From Thiobacillus sp. (GTDB lineage Bacteria > Pseudomonadota > Gammaproteobacteria > Burkholderiales > Thiobacillaceae): a stretch of 64,000 nucleotides of DNA. Below, one piece after another: positions 16,114 to 23,070 of this stretch (position 1 is its first letter; each line of letters begins with the position of its first letter). Under the pieces are notes generated by a model. That model was not told the origin of the DNA. It did not search any database and worked only from the letters and a program-made list of their open reading frames with translations. Both the position numbers and the translations under genes were made by a program. The stretch lies in contig JAJPEP010000062.1 of NCBI GenBank assembly GCA_021166845.1, positions 1 through 64,000 on the forward strand. Reading direction: 5' to 3'.

Positions 16114-16911
16114 TTACTCCAGGCCGAACAGTTCGCGGGCGTTGCGCGTGGTGGCCTGCGCCACGGTGGCCAGGTCAATCCCGCGCAACTCGGCCAGGGT
16201 CTGGGCGATGCGCGGCAATTCGCCGGGCGCATTGCGGCCACGCCCGACCCATACCGGAGGCATGTCGGGACTGTCGGTTTCCAGCACGATCGCCTCCAGC
16301 GGCAGGTCGGCCGCCAGCCGCCGCAGGTTGTTGGCGCGCGGCCAGGTGAAGGCGCCGCCGAAGCCGAGCTTGAATCCCTGCTTGATGAATGCGTCCGCCT
16401 GCTGCGGACTGCCGTTGAAGGCGTGGGCGATGCCGCCGCGCACCCCGATCCTGCGCAGGTGCTTGAGCAGGTCGTCGTTGGCGCGGCGGCAGTGCAGCAA
16501 CACCGGCAGGTCGAATTCGCGCGCGATCTTGAGTTGTGCAATGCAGAAATATTCCTGGGTCGGATAGTCGAGGTCGACGAAGCGGTCGAGCCCGATTTCG
16601 CCGATCGCCACCGGGCGCTGTGTCTCGATCTGCGCGCGCAGGTCTGCCAGGTGCGCGGGGCGGTGCACGCCGATGTACATCGGATGCAGCCCCCATGCCG
16701 GCAGGCAGCCGGGGTAGCGCGCGCAGGTGGCGGCCACCGCGGCAAAGCTCTCGCGGCTGACGCTGGGAACGATCTGGATGGCCACCCCCGCGGCGATGGC
16801 GCGCGCGTACTCGGCATCGCGGTCGGCATCAAACTCCGCCGCATCGAGATGGCAGTGGGTATCGATAAAAAACGGCGCCCTAAAAGACGCCGTTTCGGTT
16901 GCAGCCGCCAT
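16114..16911 (-). CDS. tatD: TatD-family deoxyribonuclease
   Basis: 265 residues, the usual TatD length. Metal-binding signatures are all visible: FIDTHCHLDAAEF near the start, GLHP (about 80), GEIGLD (about 103), LHCRRA (about 140) and the C-terminal ETDSPDMPP (about 208). TatD proteins are metal-dependent 3'-5' DNases/exonucleases of the amidohydrolase superfamily. The ATG at 16911 lies 7 bases after the stop of the BI-1 gene. The first dozen codons overlap an intrinsic terminator structure, which is unusual; no later start codon gives a better N-terminus. Confidence 0.9.
   Translation of the reverse strand: MAAATETASFRAPFFIDTHCHLDAAEFDADRDAEYARAIAAGVAIQIVPSVSRESFAAVAATCARYPGCLPAWGLHPMYIGVHRPAHLADLRAQIETQRPVAIGEIGLDRFVDLDYPTQEYFCIAQLKIAREFDLPVLLHCRRANDDLLKHLRRIGVRGGIAHAFNGSPQQADAFIKQGFKLGFGGAFTWPRANNLRRLAADLPLEAIVLETDSPDMPPVWVGRGRNAPGELPRIAQTLAELRGIDLATVAQATTRNARELFGLE
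16866..16895 (-). terminator. Intrinsic terminator downstream of the BI-1 gene, inside the tatD start region
   Basis: Read on the minus strand: an 8-bp stem AAACGGCG/CGCCGTTT (plus-strand 88-95 and 70-77 of 16800s) with a 10-base loop, followed directly by a run of six T. It lies 23-52 bases after the BI-1 stop and within codons 6-16 of tatD. Confidence 0.75.
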
Positions 16912-16917
16912 CAACGT

Positions 16918-17583
16918 TCAGTCGTTGCCGGCAAAGCCCAGCAGGTGCAGCAGGCTGGTGAACAGGTTGAAGATCGAGACGAACAGCGTGACCGTCGCCA
17001 TGATGTAGTTGGTCTCGCCGCCATGGATGATGTTGCTGGTCTCGTAGAGGATGAGACCGGACATCAAGAGCACGAACATGGCGGAGACCGCCAGCGACAG
17101 GCCGGGCATCTCGAAGAAGAATGCGCCCAAGCCGGCGAGGAAGGCGACCAGGATGCCGACCATGAGGAAGCCGCCCATGAAGCTGAAGTCCTTGCGGGTG
17201 GTCATCACGTAGGCCGACAGGCCGAGGAAGATCGCGGCGGTTCCGCCCATCGCCATCATCACCACCTGGGTGCCGTTGGGCAGCGACAGGTAGGCGTTGA
17301 GGATGGGGCCGAGCGTGTAGCCCATGAAGCCGGTGAGCGCGAACACGAAGGCGATGCCCAGCCCGCTGTCGCGGAACTTGGTGGTCAGGAACAGCAGGCC
17401 GAAGTAGCCGACCAGGGTGATGATCATGCCGGGATGCGGCAGGTTCATCGCCATCGACAGGCCGGCGGTCAGCGCGGAAAAAGCCAGCGTCATCGACAGC
17501 AGCATGTAGGTGTTCTTGACGACCTTGTTGGTCGACAGCGCCGCGGACTGGCTGCGGCCGAGGGTGGTGACTTGCGGGTTCAT
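16918..17583 (-). CDS. Bax inhibitor-1/YccA family membrane protein
   Basis: 221 residues from the ATG at 17583. Seven hydrophobic spans follow a short N-terminus (MNPQVTTLGRSQSAALSTNK), with the family sequences VFALTGFMGYTLGPIL and LYETSNIIHGGETNYI. E. coli YccA is a substrate and modulator of the FtsH protease; other bacterial BI-1 proteins act as pH-sensitive calcium leak channels. A calcium role would fit the ion-transport genes of this window but is not shown by sequence. A strong intrinsic terminator follows at 16866-16895. Confidence 0.9.
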   Translation of the reverse strand: MNPQVTTLGRSQSAALSTNKVVKNTYMLLSMTLAFSALTAGLSMAMNLPHPGMIITLVGYFGLLFLTTKFRDSGLGIAFVFALTGFMGYTLGPILNAYLSLPNGTQVVMMAMGGTAAIFLGLSAYVMTTRKDFSFMGGFLMVGILVAFLAGLGAFFFEMPGLSLAVSAMFVLLMSGLILYETSNIIHGGETNYIMATVTLFVSIFNLFTSLLHLLGFAGND

Positions 17584-17741
17584 GTGGTTTCCTCGCGTGA
17601 ATGAATAATGGCAGTGCCGATACAGAGTGTTCCAGCGGGCACAGGTTCCCGGGTGCATTCGGGATCGGGTATCAGGATACCGTGATGCGGGCCGGCTTGC
17701 TACCCGCAACCTTTCCGGCGACGGGGTTTTCGGTCGGCGTG

Positions 17742-18506
17742 CTATTCGCCGGGTTTCGCGCCCCGCATCATCAGGTTCATCAGTTCGCCCGGCATCGGGA
17801 AGACGATGGTGTTGGTCCTGTCGCCGGCGATGTTGGACAGCGTCTGCAGATAGCGCAGCTGCATCGCCTGCGGCCGCCCGGCGAGGACATCGGCGGCGGC
17901 CAGCAGTTTTTCCGACGCCTGCAATTCGCCCTCCGCGTGGATCACCTTGGCACGCCGTTCGCGTTCGGCTTCGGCCTGCTTGGCGATGGCGCGCACCATG
18001 GTTTCGTCGATGTCGACGTGCTTGATCTCGACGTTGGAGACCTTGATGCCCCAGGCGTCGGTCTGCGCGTCCAGCAGTTGCTGGATGTCCTGGTTCAGGC
18101 GTTCGCGCTCGGCCAGCATGTCGTCCAGCTCGTGCTTGCCCAGCACCGCGCGCAGCGTCGTCTGGGCCAGCTGGCTGGTGGCGACCAGGTAATCCTCCAC
18201 CTGCAGGATCGACTTGGCCGGATCGATGACGCGGAAATACACCACCGCGTTGACCTTGACCGAGACGTTGTCGCGCGAGATCACGTCCTGGCTCGGCACG
18301 TCGAATACCACGGTGCGCAGGTCGACCCGCACCATCTGCTGGATGCCGGGGATGATGACGATCAGCCCCGGCCCCTTCACCTTCCAGAAGCGCCCGAGCA
18401 TGAACACCACGCCGCGCTCGTATTCGCGCAGGATGCGGATGCTGGCCGCCAGCAGCGCGACGATCAGGAAAACGATGGTAAACCCGCCGAATTCAAACAT
18501 GTTCAT
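17742..18506 (-). CDS. Slipin (stomatin-like SPFH protein)
   Basis: 254 residues: one N-terminal membrane span (about 8-24), then the SPFH/band-7 domain ([21 protein letters not shown], then [24 protein letters not shown]) and a C-terminal helical region ([19 protein letters not shown]). Slipins oligomerise at the cytoplasmic membrane and are partners of NfeD proteins. The ATG overlaps the nfeD stop by 4 bases (18503-18506). Likely role: membrane quality control or microdomain organisation together with NfeD. Confidence 0.92.
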   Translation of the reverse strand: MNMFEFGGFTIVFLIVALLAASIRILREYERGVVFMLGRFWKVKGPGLIVIIPGIQQMVRVDLRTVVFDVPSQDVISRDNVSVKVNAVVYFRVIDPAKSILQVEDYLVATSQLAQTTLRAVLGKHELDDMLAERERLNQDIQQLLDAQTDAWGIKVSNVEIKHVDIDETMVRAIAKQAEAERERRAKVIHAEGELQASEKLLAAADVLAGRPQAMQLRYLQTLSNIAGDRTNTIVFPMPGELMNLMMRGAKPGE

Positions 18507-19870
18507 TCTCCTTGCAAGGGATCAACGTCCAGAATCAGGTCGTGGCGGGCGCGCACCCGCACCCGGCCGCCGCGTTTGAGCGGTACTTTGCTGCGCACCC
18601 GCCACCGTTCGCCGTGGATGTGGGCCCAGCCCTCGTGTTCCATATCGTCGAGGATCTCGCCGGTGGCGCCGATCATTTCCTCGGCGCCAGTCACCACCGG
18701 GCGCGCGCGCGCCTTGATCGCCATGCCGACGACAAAGAAGCTGAACAGCCCGCTGGCGACCGCCACCGGAATGATCAGCGCCCACGGAATGCCGTAGCCG
18801 GGGACGTCGGTGTCGATCAGCATCACCGAGCCGATGACGAAGGCAACGATGCCGCCCAGGCCCAGCGCGCCGAAGCTGGGCATGAAGGCCTCCGAAATCA
18901 TCAGGACGATGCCCAGCATGATCAGCGCCAGCCCGACATAGTTGATCGGCATGACCTGCAGCGCGAACAGCCCCAGCAGCAGGCAGATGCCGCCGACCAC
19001 GCCGGGGAACAGCATGCCGGGGTTGGAGAATTCGTAGATCAGCCCGTAGATGCCGAGCAGCATCAGGATGTAGGCGATGCCGGGGTCGCCGATCACCGCC
19101 AGCAACCGGCTGCGCCAGTCGGGCTGGACGCGCTCGATGGTGGCATTGGTGGTATCCAGCGTGACCGTTTCGCCGTTCATCTTGACGACGCGGCCGTTGA
19201 GTTGCTTCAAAAGATCGTCGAGGCCGGTCGCCACCAGGTCGATCACCTTCAGTTCCAGCGCTTCGGACGCGGGCAGGCTGACGGCCTCGCGCACCGCCCG
19301 CTCGGCCCACTCGGCATTGCGCCCGCGCAGCTCGGCCAGCCCGCGGATGTAGGCCGCGGCGTCGTGCACCGCCTTGCGCATCTTGGCGTCGCCCGGCGGG
19401 GCGTCGGCGGGCTTGGCCGCTTCAGGTGGGGATGCGCCGGGTTTATCCGGCGCGGGCTTGTCGCCGCCGGCGGGGACCAGTTCGACCGGCGTCGCCGCGC
19501 CCAGGTTGGTCGCCGGCGCCATCGCCGCGATGTGGCTGGCGTACAGGATGTAGGTGCCGGCACTGGCGGCACGGGCGCCCCTGGGCGAGACAGAGGTGGC
19601 GACCGGGACCGGTGAGGCGAGGATGGCCTTGATGATGTCGCGCATCGCGGTGTCGAGCCCGCCCGGCGTGTCCATCTCGATCACGATCAGGTGCGCCTGC
19701 TCCTCGATCGCCTTGTCGATGCCGCGCAGCAGGTAATCGGCGCTGCCGGGGCTGATCGCGCCCTCTACCGTCAGTACCCGCACCATCGCCGCGCCGGCAG
19801 GCGCGGCCAGCCCCAGGATGAGGCAGGCGGGAAGGAGAAAGCGCGACAGGAAGCGAAGCAGGTTGGCCAT
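18503..19870 (-). CDS. NfeD-family membrane serine protease (long form)
   Basis: 455 residues. A signal peptide (to about residue 28) leads to a ClpP-like serine protease domain (about 30-230), with the oxyanion-region [14 protein letters not shown] and the nucleophile Ser103 in [10 protein letters not shown]; the general base is expected near the GAATPVELV-linker boundary. A proline-rich insertion (about 135-165) precedes four to five membrane spans (about 270-390), and the C-terminal OB-fold NfeD domain ends the protein. In archaea such proteases cut the C-terminus of their slipin partner. The slipin gene is coupled directly downstream. Confidence 0.92.
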   Translation of the reverse strand: MANLLRFLSRFLLPACLILGLAAPAGAAMVRVLTVEGAISPGSADYLLRGIDKAIEEQAHLIVIEMDTPGGLDTAMRDIIKAILASPVPVATSVSPRGARAASAGTYILYASHIAAMAPATNLGAATPVELVPAGGDKPAPDKPGASPPEAAKPADAPPGDAKMRKAVHDAAAYIRGLAELRGRNAEWAERAVREAVSLPASEALELKVIDLVATGLDDLLKQLNGRVVKMNGETVTLDTTNATIERVQPDWRSRLLAVIGDPGIAYILMLLGIYGLIYEFSNPGMLFPGVVGGICLLLGLFALQVMPINYVGLALIMLGIVLMISEAFMPSFGALGLGGIVAFVIGSVMLIDTDVPGYGIPWALIIPVAVASGLFSFFVVGMAIKARARPVVTGAEEMIGATGEILDDMEHEGWAHIHGERWRVRSKVPLKRGGRVRVRARHDLILDVDPLQGE

Positions 19871-19975
19871 GGCTTCACTTTAGACCGAAAAAGCAGGTCT
19901 GCTCCAGGCCAGGATGGGGGCGGTATTGAAACCCCGTTATCCGCTAATTGAAGGAAGCGTTGAACAATATGGCTG

Positions 19976-20038
19976 TTCATTGCGAGCGCAGCGAAGCAAT
20001 CCAGCGTGTTGATTAAACAAGCATTTCTGGATTGCCCT
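19976..20038. repeat. Short intergenic repeat with CATTGCGAGCG...GAAGCAATCC signature
   Basis: CATTGCGAGCGCAGCGAAGC starting at 19978 is a sequence type that recurs between genes in many proteobacteria. It is followed by CAATCCAG and, 22 bases on, its inverse CTGGATTG, so the whole stretch can fold. It lies in the 188-bp gap between nfeD and mrpG. Recognition of the family is from memory of such repeats, not from a search. Confidence 0.5.
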
Positions 20039-20058
20039 AAAAGAGGAATTCAGTTCGG

Positions 20059-20391
20059 TCAGTCTGCCGGGGTGTCGGTGTCCGGCGCCGGCGTCGGGGC
20101 GAGCGATCTGACCTTTAAATGCAGCGCCGCCTTGGCCAGCAGGTGGGCGGAGACCGGCGCGGTGATGAAGAGGAACAGCGTGACCAGCACCTCGTGCAGG
20201 CTGACGCCTTCCTCGCGCACGCTGAAGTACACGGCGGAGGCGATCAGCAGGCAGCCGACGCCCAGCGTGGTGGCCTTGGTGGGGCCGTGCAGGCGGGTGT
20301 AGAAGTCGCGCAGGCGGGCGAGCCCCAGCGAGCCGATGAAGGTGAAGATCGCGCCGGTGAGAATCAGGAGGGAAAGCAGGATGTCGATCAT
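20059..20391 (-). CDS. mrpG: Mrp Na+/H+ antiporter subunit G
   Basis: 110 residues with three membrane spans. LLILTGAIFTFIGSLGLARLRDFYTRLHGPTKATTLG is the family core, with the RLRDFYTRLHGPTKA loop diagnostic of MnhG/MrpG. It is the last gene of the first Mrp operon, 12 bp after mrpF. It is one of the small subunits that assemble with MrpA-F into the monovalent cation/proton antiporter of the inner membrane. The tail beyond residue 95 is hydrophilic and Pro/Asp rich. Confidence 0.93.
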   Translation of the reverse strand: MIDILLSLLILTGAIFTFIGSLGLARLRDFYTRLHGPTKATTLGVGCLLIASAVYFSVREEGVSLHEVLVTLFLFITAPVSAHLLAKAALHLKVRSLAPTPAPDTDTPAD

Positions 20392-20403
20392 GGTTGTCGG
20401 TCC

Positions 20404-20679
20404 TCATTCGATGATGTCGCCGCGCAGCAGGTATTTGCACAGCGCCACGGTACCGACGAAGCCCATCATCGCGATCAGCAGCGCCGCCTCGAAATAGATC
20501 GCGCTGCCGAGATGGATGCCGAGCAGCACCAAAAGTGCGATGGTGTTCAAGTACAGGGTGTCGAGCGCGAGGATGCGGTCGGGGGTGTCGGGGCCGCGCA
20601 GCAGGCGCCAGAAGCTCAGCAGGAAGGCCAGGCTGACCAGCGCGAAGGAGATCGGGATGACGGTCATCAGCATGTTCAT
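20404..20679 (-). CDS. mrpF: Mrp Na+/H+ antiporter subunit F
   Basis: 91 residues from the ATG at 20679, three membrane spans, with the conserved loop RLLRGPDTPDRILALDTLY characteristic of MnhF/MrpF. The ATG overlaps the mrpE stop by 4 bases, so it is translationally coupled to it. A frame extending much further upstream exists but lies within mrpE and mrpD and is not protein-like. Confidence 0.93.
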   Translation of the reverse strand: MNMLMTVIPISFALVSLAFLLSFWRLLRGPDTPDRILALDTLYLNTIALLVLLGIHLGSAIYFEAALLIAMMGFVGTVALCKYLLRGDIIE

Positions 20680-21170
20680 TCCTCCTGCTCGAAGATCTTT
20701 TTCAGCGGCGCCTCGTAGCGCTGCCTGATTTCCGCGACCAGCGCGGCGGCGTCGCCGGTGTCGATCGTGTGCACGATCAGCGTGCGCTTGTCCGCGCTCA
20801 GTTTTGCCGACACCGTGCCCGGCGTCAGCGAGATAGTGTTGGCCAGAAGGCTGATGGCGAGATCGGTTTCGAGCGCCAGCGGCACCTCGACGAAAACCGG
20901 GCGCAGCCGCTTGGGCCCCCGCAGAATCAGCCAGGCGACCAGGAAACTGCCGCGCACGATGTCGATGACGAATACGCCGAGGAAGCGCAGCAGGGTCAGC
21001 GGATGGCGGATGCGGATGCGCTCCGGCCAGAAGCTCGACGTGGCGAAGGGAATCAGCCAGCCGAGCAGCGCGCCCAGCACGACATGGCCGGCGGAAAGCT
21101 GGTTGACCAGCAGCAGCCACAGGAGGACGAGCGAGACGGTCAGCAGGGGATGCGGCAGCAAACGTCTCAT
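20676..21170 (-). CDS. mrpE: Mrp Na+/H+ antiporter subunit E
   Basis: 164 residues: N-terminal membrane spans (about 8-45), the family segment FLGVFVIDIVRGSFLVAW, then the cytoplasmic part with LLANTISLTPGTVSAKLS, the most conserved MrpE motif. It overlaps mrpD upstream and mrpF downstream by 4 bases each. In Mrp complexes MrpE lies between the A and D parts and is needed for assembly. Confidence 0.93.
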   Translation of the reverse strand: MRRLLPHPLLTVSLVLLWLLLVNQLSAGHVVLGALLGWLIPFATSSFWPERIRIRHPLTLLRFLGVFVIDIVRGSFLVAWLILRGPKRLRPVFVEVPLALETDLAISLLANTISLTPGTVSAKLSADKRTLIVHTIDTGDAAALVAEIRQRYEAPLKKIFEQEE

Positions 21171-22729
21171 GGCGTGCGTTCCAGGACGGCTTCGATGTAC
21201 TGCTGCGGCTGCAGCAGTTGCGTTGCGGTGGCCTGGGCGTAATCGGACAGCGGCCCGGCCCAGATCGCCAGGCCTGCGACCAGCAGCAGCAGGCCGCCGA
21301 CGGGCGCCAGTGCGGCCACCGACGGCGGCGTCAGCGACGCCGCGTCGTGCGCCCTAAAGGACTCCGATCCACTACGGGCTGAAGCCCGTGTGGAGTCGTA
21401 TGGGCTGTGGGTGCGGTAGAACAGCAGGCTGCCGCTTCGCGCCAGCGCGATCATGCTCAGCAGCCCGGTGACCAGAACGATGCTCCACACCCAGGGCAGC
21501 AGCGGCGAGTCGAGCGCGGCTTTGAGCAGCATGAACTTGCCGAGGAAGCCCGACAGCGGCGGTAGCCCGGCGATGGCCGCGGCGGCGACGAAGAACAGCC
21601 CGCCCAGCACGCGCGCGCCGGGCATCTCGGGGCCGGATTCGAAGCGGTCGGCGAATTCGCCGCGCGCCCGGCCGATCGAATCGGCCAGCAGGAACAGCGC
21701 GGCCGCGGCGAAGACGGAGTGCGGCAGGTAGTACAGGCCGGCGGCGATCGCGTCGCGGCTGCCGAGGCCGAAGGCCAGCAGCAGGCTGCCGATCGAGGCC
21801 ACCACCAGGTAGGCCGCCTGCTGCCGCAGCGCGGTGGCGGCCACCGCGCCGAGCACGCCGAGCGTGAGCGTCGCGAGCGCCAGCGGCGCCAGCCAGGGAT
21901 CGAGCAGATTGGCGACCGGCCCGGCGTCGTCGCCGAACATCAGCGTGTAGACGCGCAGGATGCTGTAGGCGCCGACCTTGGTCATGATGGCGAACAGCGC
22001 CGCCACCGGCGCGCTGGTGTGGGCGTAGGCCGCGGGCAGCCACAGATACAGCGGCAGCAGCGCGGCCTTCAGCGCGAACACGGCGAACAGCAGCAGGCCG
22101 GCGGACTGCACCAGCGCCAGGTTGTCCGGCGGCGTCGCCGCGAGCTTCACCGCGAGGTCGGCCATGTTGAGCGTGCCGGTGACGCCGTACAGGGTGCCGA
22201 CGGCGAACAGGAACAGGGTCGAGCCGACCAGGTTGATGACGACGTAATGCAGCCCCGCCTTGACCCGTTTCCGGCCGCCGCCGTGCAGCAGCAGGCCGTA
22301 GGAGGCGAGCAGCAGGATCTCGAAGAAGACGAACAGGTTGAACAGGTCGCCGGTGAGGAAGGCGCCGTTGAGGCCGAACAGCTGCAGCTGGAACAGCACG
22401 TGGAAGTGGCGGCCCTCGGCATCGCTGCCGCGGATCGCGACCAGCAGTGCGAACACCGCCAGCAGAGCAGTCGTCAGCAGCATCCACGCCGCCAGCCGGT
22501 CGACCAGCAGCACGATGCCATAGGGCGCGGCCCAGTTGCCGAGCTGGTAGACAAGCTGGGTGCCGTCGCTGGCCGTTTGCACCAGCGCGATCGCCAGCGG
22601 AATCAGCGCCAGCGTGGCGACGAGGCTGACGCCGCGCTGCAGGCGGTCTTGGCGCAGCATCAGCAGCGTGATGCCGGCGATGAGCGGCAGCACCACCGGC
22701 AGGATGGGCAGATGGGCGAAGCCGTTCAT
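21167..22729 (-). CDS. mrpD: Mrp Na+/H+ antiporter subunit D, carrying an in-frame repeat insertion
   Basis: 520 residues from the ATG at 22729, with 14 or so membrane spans of the NuoM/N antiporter type. The transmembrane glutamate is kept (LFVFFEILLLASY, about residue 140), as are the lysines in FALKAALLPLYLWLP and IMTKVGAYSILR and in SGFLGKFMLLKAAL. Residues 444-460 read YDSTRASARSGSESFRA, encoded by a palindromic element (21350-21402) that I judge to be an insertion in a loop near the C-terminus. It overlaps mrpC and mrpE by 4 bases each. Confidence 0.93.
   Translation of the reverse strand: MNGFAHLPILPVVLPLIAGITLLMLRQDRLQRGVSLVATLALIPLAIALVQTASDGTQLVYQLGNWAAPYGIVLLVDRLAAWMLLTTALLAVFALLVAIRGSDAEGRHFHVLFQLQLFGLNGAFLTGDLFNLFVFFEILLLASYGLLLHGGGRKRVKAGLHYVVINLVGSTLFLFAVGTLYGVTGTLNMADLAVKLAATPPDNLALVQSAGLLLFAVFALKAALLPLYLWLPAAYAHTSAPVAALFAIMTKVGAYSILRVYTLMFGDDAGPVANLLDPWLAPLALATLTLGVLGAVAATALRQQAAYLVVASIGSLLLAFGLGSRDAIAAGLYYLPHSVFAAAALFLLADSIGRARGEFADRFESGPEMPGARVLGGLFFVAAAAIAGLPPLSGFLGKFMLLKAALDSPLLPWVWSIVLVTGLLSMIALARSGSLLFYRTHSPYDSTRASARSGSESFRAHDAASLTPPSVAALAPVGGLLLLVAGLAIWAGPLSDYAQATATQLLQPQQYIEAVLERTP
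21350..21402 (-). repeat. In-frame palindromic element inside mrpD
   Basis: On the minus strand the element runs CATACGACTCC ... CACGGGCTTCAGCCCGTAGT ... GGAGTCCTTTAGGGCG. Its ends GACTCC/GGAGTC and centre ACGGGCT/AGCCCGT pair as an imperfect hairpin. It matches 60763-60812 in yhdP at about 44 of 51 aligned bases plus one 3-base gap, and is read in the same frame in both genes. Confidence 0.8.
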
Positions 22730-23070
22730 GCGTGCCGGTCCTCGTCGTGGTGGCGGCCGTCGACGTGGTCGTTGCCGAGTTCGGCGCGCGCCTTCAGCGC
22801 CAGCACGATGACGAAGGCGGTCATGCCGAAGCTGATGACGATGGCGGTGAGCACCAGCGCCTGCGGCAGCGGGTCGGTGTAGCCCTCGGCCGCGTCGCCG
22901 ATCACCGGCGGTACGCCGATGGCGAGGCGGCCCATGACGAACAGGAACAGGTTGACGGCGTAGGACATCAGGGTGAGTCCCAGCACCACCGGAAAGGTCT
23001 GGCCGCGCAGCGCGAGGAACGCGCCGCCCGCGGTGAGCACGCCGATGACGAGTGCGATGAGCGCTTCCAT
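22726..23070 (-). CDS. mrpC: Mrp Na+/H+ antiporter subunit C
   Basis: 114 residues from the ATG at 23070: three NuoK-like membrane spans and the conserved DPLPQALVLTAIVISFGMTAF, which is the MrpC/MnhC signature. A hydrophilic His/Asp-rich tail (HVDGRHHDEDRHA) ends the protein. The start codon shares one base with the mrpAB stop, and the stop overlaps mrpD by 4 bases. Confidence 0.93.
   Translation of the reverse strand: MEALIALVIGVLTAGGAFLALRGQTFPVVLGLTLMSYAVNLFLFVMGRLAIGVPPVIGDAAEGYTDPLPQALVLTAIVISFGMTAFVIVLALKARAELGNDHVDGRHHDEDRHA

Noticed and set aside
16866-16895. A third copy of the in-frame element in tatD (codons for SFRAP, sequence TCTTTTAGGGCGCC resembles the element's tail)
   Set aside because: Only about 12 bases match and the YDST half is absent; better explained by the terminator stem.
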